Shown in pieces: positions 1-7,886 of a DNA stretch of 64,000 nt. The notes under the pieces were generated by a model. That model worked only from the letters and a program-made list of their open reading frames with translations. It did no database searches and was not told the origin of the DNA. The stretch is from Pseudomonas sp. UMAB-08 (GTDB lineage Bacteria > Pseudomonadota > Gammaproteobacteria > Pseudomonadales > Pseudomonadaceae). Made by a program: the position numbers and the translations under genes. Every line of letters begins with the position of its first letter. The first letter of the stretch is position 1. Where the stretch lies: positions 64,780-128,779 of the forward strand of contig NZ_LT607422.1 in NCBI RefSeq assembly GCF_900095225.1, in the 5' to 3' direction.

Positions 1-1356
1 ACCGAAATCAAACTCCGCGTCAGCCGCGAAACCCTCGCCGCCCTGCGCGACCACCCACTGCTGAAAAAACGCAACAAAAGTGGCTGGGAACGCCTTGAGC
101 TGTTCAATCAGTATTTCGACACGCCTGAACGCGACCTGGCAAACGCCAAAGTGGCCCTGCGCCTGCGCCGTGATGGCGACGCGATCATTCAGACGTTGAA
201 GACTCGCGGGCAAAGCGTTGCCGGCTTGTCCGAGCGCAATGAATACAATTGGGATCTGCCCAAAGCCAAGCTCGACCTTAAAAAGCTCGATGGCGAATGC
301 TGGCCGGAAGAGCTGGCCGAGCTGGATAAAAAGACCATCAAACCTGCGTTCACCACCGATTTCGTCCGTGAGCGTGCTGAAATTGCCTGGGGTCGTGGCA
401 AGGCTAAAGTCGTGATCGAAGCGGCACTGGACCTGGGCCGGGTCATTGCCGGCAAGCAGGAAGAAGAAATCTGCGAGCTGGAGCTGGAGCTGCGCGAAGG
501 TGATCCTTCCGCACTGCTGGAGCTGGCCGCTGAACTGGCTGCCACGCTGCCGTTGATGCCCTGCGACATCAGCAAAGCCGAGCGTGGCTATCGCCTGTTC
601 GACGCCAATAGCTACTCGCTGAGCCTACCGGCACCAGAACTGACCGCAGAAATGCCGCTGGACGACGCCTTCGCCGCGCTGGCCTGGCATTTGTTGGCCA
701 GCAGCCAGCGCTTGGCTGAGCAGTACCGTTTCAACGGTCACTGGCGTTTGTTGCAGGATTGGGTGGCGTTGCTGTCCGAACTGCGCGCGTTGGTTGGCAG
801 TCTGGGTCAGGCCGCGCCACGCACCTCGACCCACGAGTTGCGTGCATCGCTGGACGCCTTGCTCGAAGACTGGCGCCCGCTGGTCCAGGCCGGTCAAGAC
901 GACCCCGACGTCCGCACCGAAGCGCCCGCCCAGTTCATCGAAGAGCTTACAGACACGCGTTGGGGCCTGTTCTCGTTGAACACCTCGCGCTGGCTGATGG
1001 CTCGCAGCTGGACCGCTGACCGTAACACCCGCGGCAATCGCCAGGGCGCTGCGCAACTGGCTAACTGGGTACCGCGCCTGCTGGCTGAAGAAGCGACTTC
1101 GCTGCAATTGGGTCGCTATCAGCAACAACCGGAAGACCTGGCGGAACAACTGCCGCGCATCGAACGCATTCAGGCCTGGCTGCATCTGGCCCGTGGCGTA
1201 CTGGATTTGCCCGAGCTGGACCGCTTGTACGGCGAGCTGAACAAGCTTGAGCAATTGGCGCTTGAGCCAATCAGCGACGAAATCCTCGACGCACGCGTGC
1301 AACAGACCGTTGTGGTGTTCCAGAGCCGCGCATGGAAGACCTTGTTGCGTTTGTAA
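1..1356 (+). CDS. CYTH and CHAD domain protein, probable inorganic triphosphatase (5' end missing)
   Basis: The frame is open from base 1 to a TAA at 1354, so the true start lies before the window. The first codons read TEIKLRVS, which fits the ExExK strand that opens CYTH domains; the leading Glu would be just outside. The next ~200 residues alternate charged strands (LRLRRDGD, IQTLKTRG, EICELELELREG) as in the triphosphate-binding tunnel of YgiF-type enzymes. The rest, from about residue 215, is helical with RLAEQYRFNGHW and SLNTSRWLMARSW and matches a CHAD domain, a histidine-rich helical polyphosphate-associated module. Expected role is hydrolysis of inorganic triphosphate in the cytoplasm; this comes from the family. 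ATG at 151 would cut the CYTH domain and is not the start. Confidence 0.85.
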   Translation, partial: TEIKLRVSRETLAALRDHPLLKKRNKSGWERLELFNQYFDTPERDLANAKVALRLRRDGDAIIQTLKTRGQSVAGLSERNEYNWDLPKAKLDLKKLDGECWPEELAELDKKTIKPAFTTDFVRERAEIAWGRGKAKVVIEAALDLGRVIAGKQEEEICELELELREGDPSALLELAAELAATLPLMPCDISKAERGYRLFDANSYSLSLPAPELTAEMPLDDAFAALAWHLLASSQRLAEQYRFNGHWRLLQDWVALLSELRALVGSLGQAAPRTSTHELRASLDALLEDWRPLVQAGQDDPDVRTEAPAQFIEELTDTRWGLFSLNTSRWLMARSWTADRNTRGNRQGAAQLANWVPRLLAEEATSLQLGRYQQQPEDLAEQLPRIERIQAWLHLARGVLDLPELDRLYGELNKLEQLALEPISDEILDARVQQTVVVFQSRAWKTLLRL

Positions 1357-1433
1357 TACCGACGTCACGCATGAATTCGCCCCGCAGGAATTGCCTGTTT
1401 TCTGGGGGAGCGAATTCATAGCGACAGGGTCGT

Positions 1434-1540
1434 CGCTCAGTCGATCCCGAAACGATTGCAAGCTGGCGCCATCGGATTTGGTTTGCCATTCGGTGTGGTG
1501 GCGGAGCGGACACCCAGTTTTGACCAACGATCTCTGAATC
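1434..1540 (-). pseudogene. Displaced fragment of the type VI effector gene
   Basis: About 105 bases here are close to identical to 3498-3599 inside the effector gene, in the same orientation. Both contain the run coding HHTEWQT-SDGASLQ-FRDRLS, corresponding to effector residues about 564-587. This copy has about 5 extra bases near 1520 (gcgga followed by cggacac, against gcggacaac in the gene), which breaks the frame, and a handful of substitutions. Homology stops abruptly on both sides. The rest of the 1357-1739 gap is unassigned, AT-richer sequence with no gene I can support. The copied piece lies just before the toxin tip in the intact gene, so it looks like the scar of an older version whose tip was replaced. 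Confidence 0.8.
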
Positions 1541-1739
1541 CCCAAACCGTTAGTGGGCATGTAGGTCTTTTTCTAAGCATCTGTCAGATTTAGACATAAA
1601 AACGGGTCGAGGTGAATACGAAAAATAGTGGAGATCCATTGATCCAGATTTATTTTCCCGCTCAAGGATTTACAGCCTCTGCGCACTGAAGATCCCCAAT
1701 AATCCCTTGCTCCACCGGAACAACACATGCCCTTCTCTG

Positions 1740-2072
1740 CTATCCAGTTAGTCGTAAGGGAGTAATACTCAGCGTCAAGTGAACACCATCTTCGCCAATA
1801 TAAATATCTTCAAAGGTCGCGTCTGCAACCTCATCCGCAAATGACATTCCTTCGAAAGAGCAAAATCGCTTAGACGACAATACTTGCCATGTCGGATCTT
1901 GCCTTAACGACTGCACATCCAAGCATGGCTCTGAGAAAAACTTAATGTATCGTACAACCACACTTCCTATTCGATGTGAGTCGACCCTAAAAACGTCCTT
2001 GTAGTTGACATCGCTTGATTGTGCGGATACTGATGAGAATAGCAACGCAAGGCCGATTATAAATTTATTCAC
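1740..2072 (-). CDS. Small secreted protein of unknown function
   Basis: 110 residues with a clear signal peptide (MNKFIIGLALLFSSVSAQS, cleavage likely near residue 18). The mature part has two cysteines (SEPCLDV and KRFCSFEG) that could form a disulfide. Start is GTG at 2072, supported by AGGTGAG a few bases upstream. I do not recognise the family. The gene is much more AT-rich than the chromosome core and lies downstream of an effector/immunity pair beside a scar of the same effector. Its periplasmic signal is what an immunity protein against a periplasmic toxin needs. It may therefore be an orphan immunity gene left from the older tip; that is inference only. Confidence 0.6.
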   Translation of the reverse strand: MNKFIIGLALLFSSVSAQSSDVNYKDVFRVDSHRIGSVVVRYIKFFSEPCLDVQSLRQDPTWQVLSSKRFCSFEGMSFADEVADATFEDIYIGEDGVHLTLSITPLRLTG

Positions 2073-2078
2073 AACAAC

Positions 2079-2216
2079 TCACCTTAAATATTGAACGCGC
2101 TTATTACATCGATCTTCAGGCACATTCGATCGTTTTGCCCGGTCGGAAATAGTCTCCAAAAACCGTGCAAAATCGTTATCCGAGGTATACCTCTGCAGAA
2201 ATCCTCTAAGAACACC
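2079..2216 (-). pseudogene. Possible decayed small reading frame
   Basis: A 45-codon open frame on the minus strand ends at TGA 2079-2081. It reads RYTSDNDFARFLETISDR and continues through SNVPEDRCNKRVQYLR. It looks protein-like, but it is closed upstream by TAG at 2217-2219 and has no ATG. A neighbouring frame just upstream (about 2215-2275) reads HDIRGLQPDTFLKKR, so this may be one short coding unit split by a frameshift. It lies between the secreted orphan and the LprI-like gene, in AT-rich DNA. I cannot assign a function. It could equally be a non-coding repeat that happens to be open. Confidence 0.25.
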
Positions 2217-2251
2217 CTATAAATTCTTTTTTTCAGAAAAGTATCAGGCTG

Positions 2252-2282
2252 GAGGCCACGTATGTCATGGCCTCACTTTTTT
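2252..2282. terminator. Hairpin with T-run downstream of the LprI-like gene
   Basis: A 7-bp perfect stem GAGGCCA/TGGCCTC (2252-2258 and 2268-2274) with a 9-nt loop is followed on the + strand by ACTTTTTT. On the minus strand the same hairpin lies about 45 bases after the stop of the LprI-like gene, with the A-run before it. It could act as a weak or bidirectional terminator. Confidence 0.45.
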
Positions 2283-2327
2283 GGGATATGGCTTTTTCAG
2301 ACCATCCCTAAAGACCAATAAAATAAA

Positions 2328-2747
2328 TTACTGCAACCCTGGAGAAATATCGCTCAAATAATCCGTCCTCTCTTCACTCATTCTGGCCACACAGTTATTC
2401 ACAACGACCTCATAAACTTGACTTCCATGCTCAATTTCAAACGCCTCCAAAGCGCAGTTACTATTTCTTAAATCTATCCATGCTAGTTGAGATTTTTTTA
2501 CCACCAACAAATATTTCTCTCCTAATGGCTGATCTCGCTCAAATTGTGATTTAATTCTGGCCACCAGAAGACTGTAATTCTCATGAAGCCTATTATCTGC
2601 GTATTCTTTCTTATCTTTCGAACACTCAAAGACGCCTAAACTATCACGTATATTTTCGCATTTATCGCCATTAATTCCCGAGCCCAAGGCAGTGCTCATC
2701 CAAACGAGAAGCCCCACACCCACACAACATGCGTTTTTATATTTCAT
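2328..2747 (-). CDS. LprI/DUF1311-family protein, probable immunity to the lysozyme-like effector
   Basis: 139 residues with an N-terminal signal or lipoprotein-like hydrophobic segment (VGVGLLVWMSTALGS). The rest carries the DUF1311 pattern: CENIRDSLGVFEC, then QLAWIDLRNSNC and a late cysteine in VVNNCVARM. Members of this family include LprI-type lysozyme inhibitors, which fits its position 6 bp downstream of an effector ending in a lysozyme-like domain. Start ATG at 2747 has AGGTAAG before it. The expected place of action is the periplasm, binding the toxin tip delivered by sister cells. Base composition is AT-rich like the effector tip, so the two probably arrived together. The family match is visible; the specific partner is inferred. 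Confidence 0.75.
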   Translation of the reverse strand: MKYKNACCVGVGLLVWMSTALGSGINGDKCENIRDSLGVFECSKDKKEYADNRLHENYSLLVARIKSQFERDQPLGEKYLLVVKKSQLAWIDLRNSNCALEAFEIEHGSQVYEVVVNNCVARMSEERTDYLSDISPGLQ

Positions 2748-2753
2748 GGTATC

Positions 2754-5258
2754 TTACCTGTTATTTCTCAAATAGTTTGCTCTACGCCTACCAGGCTCAT
2801 ACTGACTCAATGCGGGGGTGCTTTCTATGTATCTGATCAGTAGGTCAATATCATTTGTCATGCCTGCCTTCATCGGGTTTGCACCTTGAGTAAAACCTTG
2901 ATATACGAAATCGACTAAGACGTCTCTAATGACCTGCGCAAGATTGTCCCACTCAGTCCGTCCTGACTCGCCAGCTGTCCACTTATTGTAGTTTCGTACT
3001 GCCCTGCTTATATAATCAGGATATACGATATCGAATAACTCTCTCTGCTGTTCGTGGGTAATCTCCCCAATATTAAGCTTGTTGTTCGATACGAACTCTT
3101 TAACCGCACTGCCTTTAAGTCCATTGGCCTTAGCTATTTTTGAAGCTTGCACGGCATCTAAACCTGCCGCAATCATATGGCCGCTTACTTCGAATTGGCT
3201 CCTTGACCCCATGTCGTAACCACGACCTAGCGTAACACCTGAAAGTTCATTGCCCGGCCAGTGGATGACACGACTAAAATAGATCGAGCCCGGAGTATCG
3301 TTGCCTTCCGCGTCGAAAGTAATTCTCCCGACCGCTTTAGATTCCTGCGTAACACTCAGCCCCCCGACAAACTCCACCGGATGAAAATACGAAACCCGCC
3401 CATCCACCGGCAACTTCAACTTCAACTTCACCGCCACCTCATCCCAAAACACCAACTTATCAATCCGCTCACTCTCATGACGCAGCAGCTCAGGGTTGTG
3501 GCTCAATCGGTCCCGAAACGGTTGCAAGCTGGCGCCGTCGGATTGGGTTTGCCATTCGGTGTGGTGGCGGACAACCAGTTTTGACCAGCGGTCTCTGAAC
3601 TCGGGATTTTTGAGGGTTTGCCGGAGTTCGTCGGCGGTTACTTGGCCATCGCTGTTGACGTCCGCCAGCGCGTTTAGTTGTGCATAGAACTGACAGACGC
3701 TCTCGTCGTTCAGCGGGCTGCAACTGTCGCGTTGGTGTTGTTCCACGACCTTGAAGCCAATGGCTCTCAGATCATGTTGGCTGATGACACGAACGCCGGT
3801 GCCATCTTCCAATGCGCTTTGTTTTCTGACCAGCGCATCCAGGGTTCGTAATGGGGTGTCGGGGGTTCTGGCTCGTTCCAGGACGCTGACTTTGTAGCAG
3901 TCTTCGCCGCTTTCATCTTTGACGACAGGGAGCTTCTTCAGGTCGAAGAGGTGGTCTTTGAACAGGTAGGTCGGGTGCGTTGTTTCCCTGTCGCGCCCTA
4001 CGATGGCGTGTTGCAGGCGCAAGACTTCAAGGTATTGCTTGCCTTGCTTGAGACCGGCCTCGTTGTTGAGGAAGGCATCGAGTTGCGGGTCGCAGGTGAA
4101 GACCTCCAGATGGACCTGATGGCGGGTCTTTTTGCCGGCTCCGTCGGGCAGTTCGTAGAGGCCGAGGAAGCCGACGGGGTCGCCGGCCTTGATTGGGATG
4201 GGGGCCTGAGGGACGACGACCGTGTCTAGATGAACCGGTTCGTCAGGCGGATATTCAACGGTTTGATCGTCGATGAACGCCCAGAAGCTCAGGGGGATTG
4301 TGTCCCTTCTTGTGTGAGTCACTTCACGGGTACACGGGGCGGTACGAGCGATTCTGCCGTCGTCGAACTTGACCGGGATGGCCTGCTCACTGTCAAAGCG
4401 AAAGCGGTAATTCTGCGGCAGGCGTGGCTCCGATTCAGGCTTGGTGCCGAACGTCTTGTTCTGCGGCGGCAGGTACATCTCAAGCCCGTTCGGGTCCTTC
4501 ACCACGGCATCTACCAGACCCAGCCAATACGTCGGTTTTGCCCGTCGAGACGTTATGTCCCACAAACGAAACCGGCCCTGACTATTACGAATCGGTTGGT
4601 CATCCTTTTCGCTGGCAAACCACACTTCAGCCCCTACGCCTTGTTGGCCCACTTGACCTTTAACGATCCGACCTTTGGAGAAGTAATAACCTTCCGGTGT
4701 AAGGCGACCGTCAATAACGTCAAAGACTACATTGTCCGGGATGTTGCCGAGGATCTTGCTGCCTGGCTCGCCCTTGGGTACATCCCGCGCGGGCCAGTCA
4801 CCATGGGTGACTTTTAACCGCTTTGTGGGGTGGTCGTGCTGGTACTCCTCAAACGGCAGCAAATGCATGTACAGGCTGTAAAACGTCAGCTCGTTTTGTT
4901 TGCCAAAGTTCGGGCCTTCTTCCGGGTTAGGCGGCGATTGATAGTGATGCCGAACGAGGCAAAACGACGTGGAGTACTTTAGCCAAGGAGCATCAAGGCC
5001 CTCACCGACATAGGAGGTCAGGTAGTGCTTATTCAAGCGATACGCCACGACCTCACCATCGGCAATGCAGCGCACCGGCTCGTCAAAGACGCAATGCGGT
5101 GCGCTTTCATTACTGATGTGGATACCGCCGTGCCAGTAGCCACTGTTGCTCAGCAGGTAGCGGCCTGAGGTTTCGCTTTCCAGCAGTTTGTGAAGCTGTT
5201 CAGCGTCCTGGAATTGGCTGCCGTCAGCCTTGCGGATCGGGAATTGAAAGGTAGTCAT
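2754..5258 (-). CDS. VgrG-linked multidomain effector: M23-like, EF-hand and pesticin-type lysozyme tip
   Basis: 834 residues, starting 18 bp after the vgrG stop. Residues ~40-135 resemble an M23/LytM peptidase fold (WHGGIHIS at 42-49, PVRCIADGEVVAYR, FYSLYMHL near 127-133), but the usual HxxxD and HxH zinc ligands are not clearly kept. An EF-hand loop DVNSDGQVTADEL sits at ~533-545. The last ~178 residues resemble pesticin/T4-lysozyme-type muramidases, with GNELSGVTLGRGYDMG at ~669-684 giving the expected Glu and Thr/Asp active-site region. The likely role is cutting peptidoglycan of rival cells after delivery on the VgrG spike. The tip (below about 3300) is clearly more AT-rich than the body. 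The next gene is a probable lysozyme-inhibitor immunity protein. Whether the M23-like part is catalytic is unknown. Confidence 0.8.
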   Translation of the reverse strand: MTTFQFPIRKADGSQFQDAEQLHKLLESETSGRYLLSNSGYWHGGIHISNESAPHCVFDEPVRCIADGEVVAYRLNKHYLTSYVGEGLDAPWLKYSTSFCLVRHHYQSPPNPEEGPNFGKQNELTFYSLYMHLLPFEEYQHDHPTKRLKVTHGDWPARDVPKGEPGSKILGNIPDNVVFDVIDGRLTPEGYYFSKGRIVKGQVGQQGVGAEVWFASEKDDQPIRNSQGRFRLWDITSRRAKPTYWLGLVDAVVKDPNGLEMYLPPQNKTFGTKPESEPRLPQNYRFRFDSEQAIPVKFDDGRIARTAPCTREVTHTRRDTIPLSFWAFIDDQTVEYPPDEPVHLDTVVVPQAPIPIKAGDPVGFLGLYELPDGAGKKTRHQVHLEVFTCDPQLDAFLNNEAGLKQGKQYLEVLRLQHAIVGRDRETTHPTYLFKDHLFDLKKLPVVKDESGEDCYKVSVLERARTPDTPLRTLDALVRKQSALEDGTGVRVISQHDLRAIGFKVVEQHQRDSCSPLNDESVCQFYAQLNALADVNSDGQVTADELRQTLKNPEFRDRWSKLVVRHHTEWQTQSDGASLQPFRDRLSHNPELLRHESERIDKLVFWDEVAVKLKLKLPVDGRVSYFHPVEFVGGLSVTQESKAVGRITFDAEGNDTPGSIYFSRVIHWPGNELSGVTLGRGYDMGSRSQFEVSGHMIAAGLDAVQASKIAKANGLKGSAVKEFVSNNKLNIGEITHEQQRELFDIVYPDYISRAVRNYNKWTAGESGRTEWDNLAQVIRDVLVDFVYQGFTQGANPMKAGMTNDIDLLIRYIESTPALSQYEPGRRRANYLRNNR

Positions 5259-5276
5259 GGAGAGCGTTCCGGCAGG

Positions 5277-7326
5277 TCAATCGGAGAACAGGTTCTTATT
5301 ACGGGGGGTATTCGACAGGGTCTGAGCGGTGGATGCGTCGGAGCTGCCAGCGCCGCTGGTTGACGTCGAAGTACGAATCTTCTGGCGGTCTGACGGCGCC
5401 TCTATTTGCCCGGCATTCAACGGATCTACCTCGCCCGGTGACGAGGGACTGGCAGGTGTTCCTGGCATTGGTTTGCCGCCTGGGAGAATCATTGAGCTGC
5501 TGAAGATCCCCGCCGGATTGATGACGATGTGCTGACCATTGACCGACAGCGTCAGGCTGAGGCCGCCGTTGATGACGATGTTGTCGCCAGTGATGTGCAT
5601 TTCTTGGCCGGCGGCCATCAATAAGTCGCCACCCACGCGAGTGTGGCTGCTGCCGGTGACGTCGAGGTGATCGTCAGCCAGCAACTGCACTTTGCGCGCG
5701 CCGGTGACGGTGACGTTTTCCTCGGCCTTGAGCACGGTGGTGCTGTTGCCTTTGATGGTTTCCAGACGCTGACCGCCGATTTCGATTTGGCTGTCGTTCT
5801 GGATCAACTGCTCCATGTCGCGTTGGGCGCGGAGGTAGATCCGCTCTGCACCGCTTTTATCTTCAAGCTGTAACTCGTTGAAGCCCGAACCTCCCCCGGT
5901 GCTTTTACTGCGCAAAACGGTTTTGGTCTTGTTGTCCGGCAGGTTGTAAGGCACTTGATGGGTGTTGTTGCTCAGGCAACCCACCACTATCGGCTTACAG
6001 GCATGCCCTTCCTCAAAGGCGACCAACACTTCCATGCCCACGCGCGGGATGGTGACCGCGCCATACCCGGCACCGGCCCAGCTGGAGGCCACGCGTATCC
6101 AGCAACTGGTGCTTTCGTTGTTTTCACTGCGGTCCCAGTGGAAACGGACTTTTACCCGCCCGTATTTATCGCAATGGATTTCCTCCTGCGCAAGGCCGGT
6201 CACCACAGCGGTTTGCATGCCTTGAATCTTCGGGATCGGATGCTTGAGGGCCGGACGAAACTGCACGGCCTCGCGGATGGCAATGAACTCATTGCGATAG
6301 CCCTGAGTGATTCGGCCGGTTTCCACCGGCTCGTCACCGACCGCGTATTCCTCTAATACAGCAGGCTGGCGACCCTCATGAAACACCCAGGTTGGCAGCC
6401 AGACCACGTTCCAGTTCCGCTCCGGGTGTTCTTCTATCTGTAACGGCGTGCCACTGCGCAATGCCGGCTGGTTGCTCTGACCTTGGGCCCGTTCAGCATC
6501 GCCGCGAAGCCGCTCCAGCGCCCGGCGCGTGCGCACCCGTCCTGCGTGCGCGGTATCAAATTCTCCGGGGTAGATGTACGCCTCAAGGTTCGGAAATACC
6601 TTGGAATCCCGGTCCGCCTCCAGCGAGATGTGCGCGTTTTTGAAGTCGTAATCACGGTGGATCACGCGGCTGGGGCGGGTGTTCAGGCCTACGCCGAACG
6701 CCTGGATCACCGGATGCTCCGACGCCATACCGTTGATCGGTCGAAACGGCATCGCCACGGTGGGGTTGCCCGCGTGATAGAACTCGGTTTCCTGATCGGC
6801 GAAGATCAGTTGGTGCCCTTGTGGCGTGTGTTTAAAGTAATAAAAGTAGCCTTCGGCTTCGCACAAACGGCTGACGAAATGCAGGTCGGATTCATCGTAC
6901 TGAACGCAGTATTCGTGCGGGACCGGTTTCTCCGGACCGATGGTGAATTGCACGTCCAGGCCGCTCAGCACGCCATGCCCTTTGAGCACGTCACGGAGGA
7001 TAGCTTCAGTGGTCAGGTTCTGGAAAATCCGCCGATTACTGGCGTGCTGCAAATAGCGCAGAAACGGCACCATCACCAATTGGTAGTGGCTCCACTTTGC
7101 CCTTCCGGATGGAGTAGATATGGCCGTGCAAGCCCTGATTGCCAAAGGCCAGGTAGGCTTCTTTGTGCAGCAGGCTTTCCAGCTCGCGCGGCGGTCGTTC
7201 GGTGACCACATCAACGGTGATCTCGAAGCACTCGCTGATGGCTTCTTCGCCGGAAAAGGCCAAAACGAGCAACTCGTGGTCCTGGTTTCCTTTGATGCTG
7301 AGCGTGAACGTCGGGGTGTTGGACAT
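5277..7326 (-). pseudogene. vgrG: Type VI secretion spike protein VgrG, frameshifted near the 5' end
   Basis: The natural start is ATG 7326 (MSNTPTFTLSIKGNQDHELL), typical of VgrG. That frame runs through HGHIYSIRKGK and then leaves the homologous protein. From about 7100 the family sequence continues in the next frame (KWSHYQLVMVPFLRYLQHA) to the TGA at 5277. The break is within 7095-7104, equivalent to one extra or two missing bases. After it all the usual parts are present: gp27-like body, OB-fold (DKYGRVKVRFHWDRS), DUF2345-like repeats, and a low-complexity Ser/Thr/Pro tail. No core tss genes are in the window, so this is an orphan vgrG island. If the shift is real the spike is not made whole; a sequencing error is the main alternative. 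Confidence 0.8.
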
Positions 7327-7427
7327 CGGCCGGTTTCCATATCTGAAGGACTCGGCAAGTGTCCAGCAGCAAATCGTATAGATATAGATTCCCTGGCTGA
7401 CAGGGTGGGTAGGACGCTTCCCATTGT

Positions 7428-7769
7428 TTGGTGGGGATTTGCTTAAGGACAGTTATTGCGACTAAAGCGTCTTCCTGCGGCAATGCTCATACCTGTGCGC
7501 ACTATCAAATCCTTGCCGAGGCAGAGCCCGACCCTTTATGCAGGGTGCTGAATCTGTTTGCGATGCTGTATTTGATTACGCAGCAGGTCAGCGTTTTGCA
7601 GCAGGATCAGATACTGATGATTGACGTCCAGCTGGACGGGTTGAGCTGGCATCGGGCACAGGTCATTGGCGAAAAAATGCGCAACTTGATCAATATTTGT
7701 TCAGCCACACTGGAACCCAACGCGATTCAGAACGTCTTACCGCAACAGGTAGTTCTGGCCGTCGGTTAG
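7428..7769 (+). CDS. Conserved-looking small protein, function unknown
   Basis: The open frame gives up to 113 residues; the convincing part is HYQILAEAEPDPLCRVLNLF through GLSWHRAQVIGEKMRNLINI. That has the look of a small ACT-like alpha/beta protein conserved in Pseudomonas, though I cannot name the family. The start is unclear. There is no in-frame ATG near the conserved part. TTG at 7428 is the longest option. AAGGA at 7445-7449 stands 5 bases before an in-frame ATT at 7455, so initiation at ATT is possible. It lies divergently from vgrG and upstream of the GspE-like ATPase in the same direction. Confidence 0.6.
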   Translation: MVGICLRTVIATKASSCGNAHTCAHYQILAEAEPDPLCRVLNLFAMLYLITQQVSVLQQDQILMIDVQLDGLSWHRAQVIGEKMRNLINICSATLEPNAIQNVLPQQVVLAVG

Positions 7770-7886
7770 CGGTTCGGTAAATTTTCGCAACCCTTCACCT
7801 CGCTCCGGGTAACACATGCGGCGCGCCGGGGACTATTCTTGTCTTGCCATTAGCCGGTCAGAGCAGAACTGTCCCAAGGAGCCCGC

